A stretch of DNA of 64,000 nt from Cupriavidus oxalaticus (lineage in GTDB: Bacteria > Pseudomonadota > Gammaproteobacteria > Burkholderiales > Burkholderiaceae), in contig NZ_CP038634.1 of NCBI RefSeq assembly GCF_004768545.1, positions 62,001 to 126,000 of the forward strand, in the 5' to 3' direction. Numbering within the stretch: position 1 is the stretch's first letter; each line of letters starts with the position of its first letter. Shown one piece after another: positions 1-7,059 of this stretch. The notes beneath the pieces were generated by a model, which worked only from the letters and a program-made list of their open reading frames with translations, had not been told where the DNA came from and did not search any database. Position numbers and translations under genes: made by a program.

Positions 1-532
1 GATAGATGACGTGGAAGCTGGTGCCAGGATTGGGCTCCTTGATGCCGGCATTGGACAGGTGCTGGAAGCGGTAGCCCGCGGTAAAGCGCCGGTCCGAGCC
101 GAAGGTTACGCCCAGGCCCGCGTATTCCGAGAACTGGAACGCCGTGGAAATGACATGGTCGTCCGAGGTGCGCGTTCCCGTCAGCAAGCGCGGACCGACC
201 GACAGTTCGAGGAACGGCGCCCACGCGTGCTTCCACCAGCCGATGCGGACCACCGGCGAGGCGCCGAACTCCCACAGGTCATGCGGATTGTTGTCGCTGC
301 TGCTGTTCCAGCGCGCGATATTGACTTCCCATTGGAGGTCGATCAGCCAGCCCTGCGGATTGCCCCACGCAAAGCCTGAATCCCACAGCATGGCCATTTC
401 GACCTTCTGCACGTGATGGGTCTCGTCGAAGCCGTAGCCCAGCTGCACGGCCGGCGCGGCGTGGGCGGTGCCGAGGCAAAGGGGGAGGGCCAGCAGGCTC
501 GCCGCGGCGGTGTGTCGGACGACCAGCGGCAT
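1..532 (-). CDS. PagL-type lipid A 3-O-deacylase (acyloxyacyl hydrolase), 3' end cut by window
   Basis: Outer-membrane beta-barrel enzyme expected to remove the 3-O-linked acyl chain of lipid A. The minus-strand reading frame opens with ATG at 532, has a signal peptide (residues 1 to about 25, ending THA-A) and then alternating barrel-like strands rich in W, Y and G. Near residues 154-161 it reads YRFQHLSN; H158 and S160 match the catalytic His-x-Ser pair of PagL. 177 residues are visible and the last strand lies beyond the left edge, so the third catalytic residue (Glu in PagL) cannot be placed. No strong ribosome binding site is seen; the start was chosen because the signal peptide follows it directly. 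It is transcribed divergently from the gene at 900. PagL family membership is a firm guess; its activity is inferred. Confidence 0.8.
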   Translation of the reverse strand, partial: MPLVVRHTAAASLLALPLCLGTAHAAPAVQLGYGFDETHHVQKVEMAMLWDSGFAWGNPQGWLIDLQWEVNIARWNSSSDNNPHDLWEFGASPVVRIGWWKHAWAPFLELSVGPRLLTGTRTSDDHVISTAFQFSEYAGLGVTFGSDRRFTAGYRFQHLSNAGIKEPNPGTSFHVIY

Positions 533-899
533 TGAGCGTGCGGCGAAGCGACGCTGCCGGTGCCCCCGACGACCGGTACGCGCTGTGGGCGCGGGAGCGA
601 GATCGCAACAACTTGCATGGCGGTCCTGACAGGCTTCTTGGTCTTGTCGTGGCATGGGAAGCAAGGCTTGGGATGCTGCGTTGCTGTCGGACCTCGCATG
701 GGGCGGCGCCGCAACGGGCGTCGCCACGCATGGCCGGCCTCCATACCCTATTTGTAGTACACGAGTTAGCACATTGCTGGCCCGGAGGGCGGGGCGACGA
801 CATTTGCGTGCGTGTGCGCAACCGGTGCATGGCGGCCACATCGTGCCTTTCGTGTGCGACAATGCGGCTCGCTTTTCCCGTCTATACGAGGGCAATTCA
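533..899. other. Divergent intergenic region between pagL-like gene and gene at 900
   Basis: This stretch of 367 bases separates two divergent genes and must hold both promoters. It is less GC-rich around 745-775. I see no convincing -35/-10 pair, no hairpin with a T-run and no plausible gene; longer open frames here are overlapping chance frames without signal peptide or recognisable domain. Confidence 0.4.
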
Positions 900-1463
900 A
901 TGATGTTCCGTGTTTTTGGGCATGCGGCCGCGCTGGCGGGCTGCATGTTCGGCCTGGCCGTCCCGGCCGCTCATGCCGAAGGCAGCGCCATGCCGGCCCA
1001 GCGTCCGGCCGCGGCCGCCGGCCTTTACGAGTGCCAGGCGCCGGACGCCGGCACCGTGTTCCGCTCCACGCCCAGGGAAGGCTGCCGTCTGGTGGCAGCG
1101 CCCGACCCTGGTGCACCCGACCCGCAGCGCTGGTTGCCGCTGATGGGGGCCAACGGCGTGGTCTCGTACTTCGACCAGTCGGCGACCCGGCGCCAGGGCA
1201 CGCAGGTCGGTGTCGTGCTGATGCGCAATTCACCGTCGGGGGTGATCCGCACCGCCAACGGCGAACCGATCCGCTCGTCGCTCAAGCGCATGGTGCTCGA
1301 CTGTGCCACGTCGATGTTCGCGGTGGTCGAGCAGACGCTGTACAGCAAGCGCTACGCGCGCGGCAATTCGCTCTATACGATCCGCGCGCCGCGGTACGGC
1401 ACCTTCCAGCCTGCCGGCCCCGGCACGATCGCGGGTGAACTGCTGCGCAGGCTGTGCCGCTGA
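900..1463 (+). CDS. Secreted protein resembling surface-adhesin E family
   Basis: A 187-residue exported protein of unknown exact role. It starts MMFRVF, has a hydrophobic signal segment with a likely cut after AHA (about residue 28), then a mature part with a Cys near YECQAP. Its C-terminal half (SYFDQSATRR through YSKRYARGNSLY, then a final Cys) has the spacing of the surface-adhesin protein E-like domain, common in Burkholderiales periplasmic proteins: Y-x-D near the start, a central L-D-C motif and a late aromatic segment. The start at 900 (or 903) follows a gagggc ribosome-binding-like sequence. The gene stands alone between divergent and co-directional neighbours. Family assignment is by pattern only, so treat it as a hypothetical exported protein. 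Confidence 0.6.
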   Translation: MMFRVFGHAAALAGCMFGLAVPAAHAEGSAMPAQRPAAAAGLYECQAPDAGTVFRSTPREGCRLVAAPDPGAPDPQRWLPLMGANGVVSYFDQSATRRQGTQVGVVLMRNSPSGVIRTANGEPIRSSLKRMVLDCATSMFAVVEQTLYSKRYARGNSLYTIRAPRYGTFQPAGPGTIAGELLRRLCR

Positions 1464-1632
1464 GTTGAGGCGCTGAGTTGAGCCGGACCCCGCCGGCGGC
1501 GCCGATGCTCCTGTCAGGGTTTGTCCCGGTCAACCGCGTGCAAACCGTCCTCGTTGATGCAAATGACCCGGCGCGAATCGCGTGCCGGTCATTGCAGGCA
1601 TTCCTACACGCAGGGCTCACGAGGAGACCGAA

Positions 1633-1866
1633 ATGAAGAAGTGGATCGTCATGCTGTCGCTGGCAATGTTCGGTGCGGGCGCGATGGCGCAGGCAACGCC
1701 GGCCACTCCGGCAACCCCCGCCACGCCGGCGGCACCGGCTGCCGACAAGGCTGCGCCGGCCAAGGCCGACGGCAAGCAGAAGGCCAAGGCCAAGAAGACC
1801 AGCGCCAAGAAAAACAAGAGCCACGCTCCCTCTACCAAGGACCCGATGACGAAGAAAGGCGCCTGA
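1633..1866 (+). CDS. Small secreted Ala/Pro/Thr-Lys-rich protein
   Basis: A 77-residue protein with a clean signal peptide (MKKWIVMLSLAMFGAGAMA) followed by an ATP/ATPA repeat stretch and then a strongly basic tail rich in Lys, Ala and Ser. A strong ribosome binding site, gaggag, lies 7 bases before the ATG. No known domain. Proteins of this shape are frequent as small periplasmic proteins in Cupriavidus and Ralstonia; a role in stress or in binding polyanions would be speculation. The low-complexity repeat is partly encoded by repeated DNA (gcaacgccggccactccggc type units near 1690-1735). Confidence 0.65.
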   Translation: MKKWIVMLSLAMFGAGAMAQATPATPATPATPAAPAADKAAPAKADGKQKAKAKKTSAKKNKSHAPSTKDPMTKKGA

Positions 1867-2086
1867 GCGCGCTGCCGATGGCGGCGGGCGCCCGGTGCCC
1901 GGTTCCCCGGCAAGCGGGGAAGCGGGGAAGCGGCCGGCGTCCGTGCCGCCATGCCGCTGCGCTGCGATGGCGTGGCACGACGGCGGGGCCATGTCCACAT
2001 GACCCTGCCGCGTGAACAACAGCCCTGTGGCACGCCATGCCGTGCCTTCCGGGGGGAAAGGCAGGGTCGTTGCGGCGGATCGAGAC

Positions 2087-2110
2087 AGGAGGCTACGGCC
2101 TCCTTTTTTT
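2087..2110 (+). terminator. Rho-independent terminator
   Basis: Perfect stem GGAGGC / GCCTCC (2088-2093 with 2098-2103) closed by a TACG loop, extended by an A-T pair and followed by seven T residues. It lies about 220 bases after the small basic protein gene and 115 before the MscS gene, so it separates these two units. Confidence 0.75.
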
Positions 2111-2225
2111 CGTTCCTGCGCGACGGCTTTGCGTGCGCAGCTGTGCACGCTATGCTAGCGGGCATCGTGCCGGCCTGGCCTGCAGTGCCGGGCCGGCGCA
2201 ATGCAACCCTCGGACAGGAGCGTCT

Positions 2226-3947
2226 ATGGCAGCGCTTGCAGCTTGGTGGCGGCGAATCGCAATCCTGTGGACGCTGGCGCTGCTGTGCCTGCCGGCATGG
2301 GCGGCCACGCTGGCACCGGCAACGGCACCAGTCCCGATCGCCGTGCCCAGCGGCGAAGTCGCGGAACTGCGGCTGATGGACCGTCCCATCGCCACGCTGC
2401 GCGCAGCCATCGGCGGCGCGACGCCGGCCATGCGCGTAGCGCGCGCCCAGCAGTTGTTCGACGGTCTCACCGAAGCCGAACTGGCCCAGCCGCTCGGGCA
2501 GCTCAGCGGCACCCTCGGCGACGCGCCGATGATCGCGTTCCGGCTCGGCGACCGGTTGCTGTTCGCCCTGGCCATGCAAGACCTTTCCCCGGAAGACAAC
2601 CTCACGCTGGAAGCTGCCGGCGCGCAGGCGGCGGCGGCGCTGCGCCAGGCCATTGCCGCGCGGCGTGCGCACCTGCACTGGCCCAACCTGTTCCGCGGCG
2701 GGGCGCTGAGCCTGCTCGGCCTGGGCGTGCTGGCCGCGCTGGCCTGGGGCGTCGCGCGCGCCAGCGTGACGCTGCGCGCGCGCCTGCGCTCGGCATTGCA
2801 GCGCCACGTGGCGCAGCACCTCGAACGCCGGGCCGGGCAGTTCGACTGGACCGGCACGCTCTACCAGCTGGTTGCGCGCCTGGTGCAGATCGTTGCCGTC
2901 GGCGTGGTCCTGGTGCTGGCCTTTGCCTGGCTGGACTTCGCGCTCGAACAGTTTCCGCTGACGCAGCCGATGGGCGACCGCATGGGCGCGTTCATCCTCC
3001 ACCTGCTGTCAGGCATTGCCGTGTCGATGGTTGGGGCGGTGCCAGGGCTGGTGACGGTAGTGGTGATCCTGCTAATCACGCGCGCGGTGCAGCGGCTGGT
3101 ATCGAATATCTTCAAGGCGGTGCAGAAGGGCCAGATCTCGGTGCCCGGGCTGCATGCCGAGACCGCCGGCGCCACGCGGCGCCTGGCCGCGGCGTTGATC
3201 TGGGCGCTGGGCTTCACCTTCGCCTACCCGTATATCCCGGGCTCGGAAAGCGATGTGTTCAAGGGCCTGTCGGTGCTGCTCGGCTTTATGGTGACGCTGG
3301 GCTCGGCCAACGTGGTCAACCAGCTGATGAGCGGCATGGTGGTGGTGTACTCGCGCGCGCTGCGGCGCGGGGACATGGTATGCATCGGCGATACCGTCGG
3401 CACGGTGGCCTCGCTCGATGCGCTGTCGGTCAAGGTCATCAACCTGCGCAATGAAGAGGTGACGCTGCCGAATGCGGTGGTGGTCGGCAGCGCGATCCAC
3501 AACTACACCCGGCACGGCAGCGTGCGCGATACCGGCACGAAAGAGGTCTGGCAGGCCGCGATGATTTCGACCTCGGTCACCATCGGCTACGACACGCCGT
3601 GGCGGCAGGTCCATGCCATGCTGCTGGCCGCGGCCGCGCAGGCCGAGCACGTGGCGGCGTCGCCGACGCCGTTCGTGCTGCAGCGTGGCTTGTCGGACTT
3701 CTATGTCGAATACGAACTGTTTGCCGCGCTGGATGACCCGCGCAACCGCTTCTATGCGCTATCCGCGCTGCACGCGGCGATCCAGGATCAGTTCAACACG
3801 CACGGCGTGCAGATCATGTCGCCGCACTTCATGGCGCAGCCGGAGAAGACTGTCTACGTGCCTGAAGCAAAATGGTTCGAGCGGCCGGGTAGCGCGCAGA
3901 TCGATCCGGCTGCGCGGCCGCAGCGGGCGCCGTCGCGCGCCGCATGA
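2226..3947 (+). CDS. Large MscS-family mechanosensitive ion channel
   Basis: A 573-residue inner-membrane channel expected to open under membrane tension and release solutes after osmotic downshock. It has a signal peptide (cut after AWA, residue 26), a periplasmic domain to about residue 150, several transmembrane helices between about 155 and 380, and the conserved MscS beta domain with GDMVCIGDTVGTV and NLRNEEVTLPNAVV near 385-425, followed by the alpha/beta cytoplasmic domain. The ATG at 2226 follows the ribosome binding site acaggag. With its long N-terminal periplasmic part it resembles the larger MscK/YbdG-like branch rather than the 286-residue E. coli MscS. It lies close to opgGH, another osmotic function, although not in one operon. 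Confidence 0.85.
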   Translation: MAALAAWWRRIAILWTLALLCLPAWAATLAPATAPVPIAVPSGEVAELRLMDRPIATLRAAIGGATPAMRVARAQQLFDGLTEAELAQPLGQLSGTLGDAPMIAFRLGDRLLFALAMQDLSPEDNLTLEAAGAQAAAALRQAIAARRAHLHWPNLFRGGALSLLGLGVLAALAWGVARASVTLRARLRSALQRHVAQHLERRAGQFDWTGTLYQLVARLVQIVAVGVVLVLAFAWLDFALEQFPLTQPMGDRMGAFILHLLSGIAVSMVGAVPGLVTVVVILLITRAVQRLVSNIFKAVQKGQISVPGLHAETAGATRRLAAALIWALGFTFAYPYIPGSESDVFKGLSVLLGFMVTLGSANVVNQLMSGMVVVYSRALRRGDMVCIGDTVGTVASLDALSVKVINLRNEEVTLPNAVVVGSAIHNYTRHGSVRDTGTKEVWQAAMISTSVTIGYDTPWRQVHAMLLAAAAQAEHVAASPTPFVLQRGLSDFYVEYELFAALDDPRNRFYALSALHAAIQDQFNTHGVQIMSPHFMAQPEKTVYVPEAKWFERPGSAQIDPAARPQRAPSRAA

Positions 3948-3989
3948 GCGTGGCCTAAGCACTGCTCGTGCGCGCGCGGGGCGCCTGCT

Positions 3990-4424
3990 TCAGCCGTCGA
4001 CGTGGCGGGCCTTCCATTGCCCGCTGGGCTGCTTGCAGAACCAGCCTTTCCAGTGCTCCTGCGAACTGCCGCGCTTGAGTTCCGACTCCAGCCGCCGGCA
4101 CTGCTGGCCCTTGTCGGTCTTGCTTTCAACAGGGGTGATGGTGCCATCCACCTGCTGGCGCCGGCCGCTGGCCGGATAGGTCCACGTCACCGACTGGCCG
4201 TCGGCGGTATCGTTCAGCGCCTTGCGCACCGATTGCGACAGCGAGGCACCTTCCTTCTCGTTGAGCGTGCCGATGATGGAACCGCTCAGGTAGTTGTCGA
4301 AGTACGCTTGGGCCGGCGCGGCCACGGCCAGCAGCAGCGTGGAGCCGAGCACGCAGGCGATGGCGGCACGGATGGCGGCGCGGGTGGCCGGGCGGGCAGT
4401 GCGGTCTGTTTGCCGAGGCAGCAT
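3990..4424 (-). CDS. 17-kDa surface antigen-like exported protein (RT0821/Lpp0805 type)
   Basis: A 144-residue exported protein. The start at 4424 follows aaaggaa and precedes a signal peptide ending APAQA (residue 40). The mature part begins YFDNYLSGSIIGT and then shows the pattern of the second 17-kDa-antigen domain: ALND, a VTWTYPASGRRQQVDGTITP strand pair, a Cys in QQCRRL, a second Cys in WFCKQPSGQW, and a C-terminal basic end. The usual glycine zipper is weak. No lipobox is present, so it is predicted periplasmic or surface-exposed rather than a lipoprotein. The function of this family is unknown beyond antigenicity. It is convergent with the MscS gene, with only 42 bases between stops. 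Confidence 0.65.
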   Translation of the reverse strand: MLPRQTDRTARPATRAAIRAAIACVLGSTLLLAVAAPAQAYFDNYLSGSIIGTLNEKEGASLSQSVRKALNDTADGQSVTWTYPASGRRQQVDGTITPVESKTDKGQQCRRLESELKRGSSQEHWKGWFCKQPSGQWKARHVDG

Positions 4425-4696
4425 GACGATTCCTTTGGCTTCATGTTGGCGTGCCGCGAGCCGACGGAAGGCATTGCGCGGGCAAGCCGGATGGGTCGTT
4501 TGGGTGGCATTGTAAGCGCAATGCCGGGCTGGCGACGACCACTTTGCCGCATTGCGGCGGGGCCGGTGCGGTTGACACCGGCGTAGCGCTGACCTAGCGT
4601 TGATTGCTGCCCCAACGCTTGCCATCCCCTGTTCCGCAGCGGCTGTCAGCGGTGCGCACCGCAAAGGCAAGCGCCTTTCCCCCGAGAGGAGATTCC

Positions 4697-5062
4697 ATGA
4701 AGCTGCGCTATCTCATCATTGGCCTGGCCGGTGCCTGTGCCTTCGGCACACTGCACGCCCAGACCGGCAAGGCCGACAAGTTCAATCCCTACACCGACGG
4801 CGCCAAGCAGGACAAATTCAGCACGTACACCGATGGGGCCAAGCAGGACAAGTTCAGCACGTACACCGATGGCGCAAAAAGCGACAACGTGACTTCGCTC
4901 AACCCCGGGGCGCGGCCTGACCAGATGGAGCCGATCGAGGGCGGGGCGCAGAAGTTCGATTCATACAGCCAGGGCGGGATGAAGAGCGGCAAGTTCGATA
5001 CCTATTCCGAAGGCGCAAAGAGCGGCAAGTTCGATCCCTACAGCGAAGGCGCTAAAAAGTAA
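4697..5062 (+). CDS. Secreted tandem-repeat protein with KFxxY[TS][DE]GAK units
   Basis: A 121-residue protein with a signal peptide (cut after LHA, about residue 18) followed almost wholly by short repeats. The first three units are encoded by consecutive 36-base repeats (4772-4807, 4808-4843, 4844-4879) and read KFNPYTDGAK, KFSTYTDGAK, KFSTYTDGAK. After a diverged middle (NPGARP, IEGGA) come QKFDSYSQGG, GKFDTYSEGAK and GKFDPYSEGAK. The ribosome binding site gagagga precedes the ATG. There is no known domain; the regular aromatic-Tyr-Thr-acid-Gly-Ala pattern suggests ligand, metal or polymer binding, which is inference. A second, smaller protein with related units lies at 46199-46540. Confidence 0.7.
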   Translation: MKLRYLIIGLAGACAFGTLHAQTGKADKFNPYTDGAKQDKFSTYTDGAKQDKFSTYTDGAKSDNVTSLNPGARPDQMEPIEGGAQKFDSYSQGGMKSGKFDTYSEGAKSGKFDPYSEGAKK

Positions 5063-5463
5063 CACCGTATTAAAAGTGTCGAGCGCGGGGTGACGGCCGG
5101 CACCGCGGCCGATCACGCTGGTCCGGAGGTCCGGCGAGCTTTGCGCTCGCCGGCGCTTGAGCCGGTGTGACCTGAACGCCCGCAAAGCCTTGCCCGGAGC
5201 GGCTTTCGGGCAACCCCACCAACATTTTGTTTCAAACCTTGCGTGGTCGAAACGTGACTTTGGCGTCTCGAATTGTTATGGTTTATTGCGCATCGCAACA
5301 AACCGGACACAGTGCCTCGCGGGCGCCGAGACCCGTGTTCGGGCCACGCCATATTGGACCCGGCCCGCCTCTTGCTGTGTCGTGCCTTGCGGCGCCGCCT
5401 GCAAGGCTCTTCGCCCCGACCGCCGATGCCGGTCATTCCGTTTTAACTGTTCCCCTGGCATAC
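5063..5463 (+). other. Intergenic leader before opgG
   Basis: This 401-base region separates the repeat protein from opgG. It contains a perfect 9-bp hairpin, CCGGCGAGC / GCTCGCCGG (5131-5139 with 5145-5153), without a T-run, which may help end transcription of the upstream gene, and a promoter candidate at 5254-5282 described separately. An open frame continues upstream of the chosen opgG start, but its encoded sequence has no signal peptide or homology pattern. Confidence 0.4.
5254..5282 (+). promoter_or_regulatory. Candidate sigma-70 promoter for opgGH
   Basis: GTGACT (5254-5259), a 17-base spacer and TATGGT (5277-5282) each match four of six bases of the consensus, in a locally AT-richer patch about 180 bases before opgG. 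Only moderately convincing. Confidence 0.35.
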
Positions 5464-7059
5464 ATGTCACAGATCGCCACGCCACGCTTGTCCGCAATAT
5501 TTTCCGCGCCCGCCCCCGGGCCGGCCCGTCGCCGCAGCGCGCGCGCCGGGGTACGGATCGCGGCATGGCTGGGCGGCAGCATCCTGGCACTGTGCGCCAT
5601 GACGGCGCAGGCGTTCGATTTCGATACCGTCGCCGCGCGCGCCAAGCAACTGGCAGCATCGCCATACAAGGCCCCGCTGCAGAACCTGCCGCGCGAACTG
5701 CGCGAACTGTCCTACGAGCGCTACCGCGAGATCGAGTACAAGCCCGAGCGTTTCGCCTGGCGCGGCACGCGCTCGCCGTTCGAGCTGTCGTTCTTCCATG
5801 AGGGCATGGTGTTCGACCAGCCGGTGCGCATCCATGAAGTGGTGGGCAACAGCGTGCGTGAATTCCGCTTCGATCCCGCCGCGTTCAACTACGGACCGCA
5901 CAAGGTCGACGCCGCCAAGCTCAAGGGGCTTGGCTTTGCCGGCTTCCGCATCCTGTATCCGCTGAACCAGGGCAAGCGCAAGGACGAACTGGCGTCGTTC
6001 CTTGGTGCCAGCTATTTCCGTGCGCTCGGCAAGGACCAGTGGTATGGCCTCTCGGCGCGTGGCCTGGCGGTGGACACCGCGCTCAATTCCGGCGAGGAAT
6101 TCCCGCGCTTCGTCGAATACTGGATCGAGCGGCCTGGCCCCAATGCCAAGGAGCTCATCGTCTATGCACTGATGGATTCGCGCCGCATGAGCGGCGCCTA
6201 CCGCTTCACCATCAAGCCGGGCGCCGAGACCGCGATGGAGGTCAAGTCGCGGCTGTTCCTGCGCGAGAACGTGACCAAGCTGGGCCTGGCGCCGCTGACC
6301 AGCATGTATCTGTTCGGCGAGAACCAGCCGTCGCCGGTGCAGGATTTCCGCCCCGAGGTGCATGACTCGGACGGCCTGTCGATCCACCTGGGTACCGGCG
6401 AATGGGTCTGGCGCCCGCTGGTCAATCCCAAGCGCCTGCTGGTGACGTCTTTCGCGGCGACCAACCCGCAGGGCTTCGGGCTGATGCAGCGCGACCGCAG
6501 CTTCAACAGCTACCAGGAACTGGGCGCATGGTATGAACGCCGCCCGAGCGGCTGGGTGCAGCCGCGCGGCAACTGGGGCTCGGGCCGGGTCGAGCTGGTG
6601 CAGATCCCGACGCCGGACGAGACCAACGACAACATCGTCGCGTACTGGGTGCCGGACAACCCGCCCAAGCCGAAGCAGGCCTTCGACTACGAGTACCGGT
6701 TGCTGTGGCAGAAGGACGGCGAACAGCTGCCGCCGCTGTCATGGGTGAGCCAGACCCGGCTGGGCCGGGGCCAGTCGGCCAGCAAGGAGGACACGAGCTT
6801 TTCGCTGGTGGTGGACTTTGAAGGCCCGGGCTTCCGCAGGCTGCCCGCTGACGTTCGCATCGACCCGGTGGTTTCGGCCGATGCCAACGGTGAACTGCTG
6901 AAGACGTCGGTACAGCGCAATGAAGCGACCGGCGGCTGGCGCATGACCATGGTGATGCGCCGCAAGGATGAAACCAAGCCGGTAGAGTTGCGCGGCTATC
7001 TTCGCAACGGCAATACAACCCTATCCGAGACGTGGAGCTACATCTTACCCCCAGGCTAA
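5464..7059 (+). CDS. opgG: Glucan biosynthesis protein G (periplasmic)
   Basis: OpgG works in the periplasm on the linear beta-1,2-glucan backbone made by OpgH and is needed for osmoregulated periplasmic glucan production. The 531-residue product has a signal peptide with an arginine-rich n-region and cut after TAQA (residue 50), then the typical mature start FDFDTVAARAKQLA. The N-terminal beta-sandwich covers about 50-400, with the RFxWRG and LSARGLAVDTA-type segments, and the Ig-like C-terminal domain follows, ending in the FDYEYRLLW region and LSETWSYILPPG. The start at 5464 was chosen because the signal peptide begins there; no clear ribosome binding site is visible, and the open frame extends further upstream. 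Its last 28 bases overlap the GTG start of opgH, so the two are translationally coupled. Confidence 0.93.
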   Translation: MSQIATPRLSAIFSAPAPGPARRRSARAGVRIAAWLGGSILALCAMTAQAFDFDTVAARAKQLAASPYKAPLQNLPRELRELSYERYREIEYKPERFAWRGTRSPFELSFFHEGMVFDQPVRIHEVVGNSVREFRFDPAAFNYGPHKVDAAKLKGLGFAGFRILYPLNQGKRKDELASFLGASYFRALGKDQWYGLSARGLAVDTALNSGEEFPRFVEYWIERPGPNAKELIVYALMDSRRMSGAYRFTIKPGAETAMEVKSRLFLRENVTKLGLAPLTSMYLFGENQPSPVQDFRPEVHDSDGLSIHLGTGEWVWRPLVNPKRLLVTSFAATNPQGFGLMQRDRSFNSYQELGAWYERRPSGWVQPRGNWGSGRVELVQIPTPDETNDNIVAYWVPDNPPKPKQAFDYEYRLLWQKDGEQLPPLSWVSQTRLGRGQSASKEDTSFSLVVDFEGPGFRRLPADVRIDPVVSADANGELLKTSVQRNEATGGWRMTMVMRRKDETKPVELRGYLRNGNTTLSETWSYILPPG

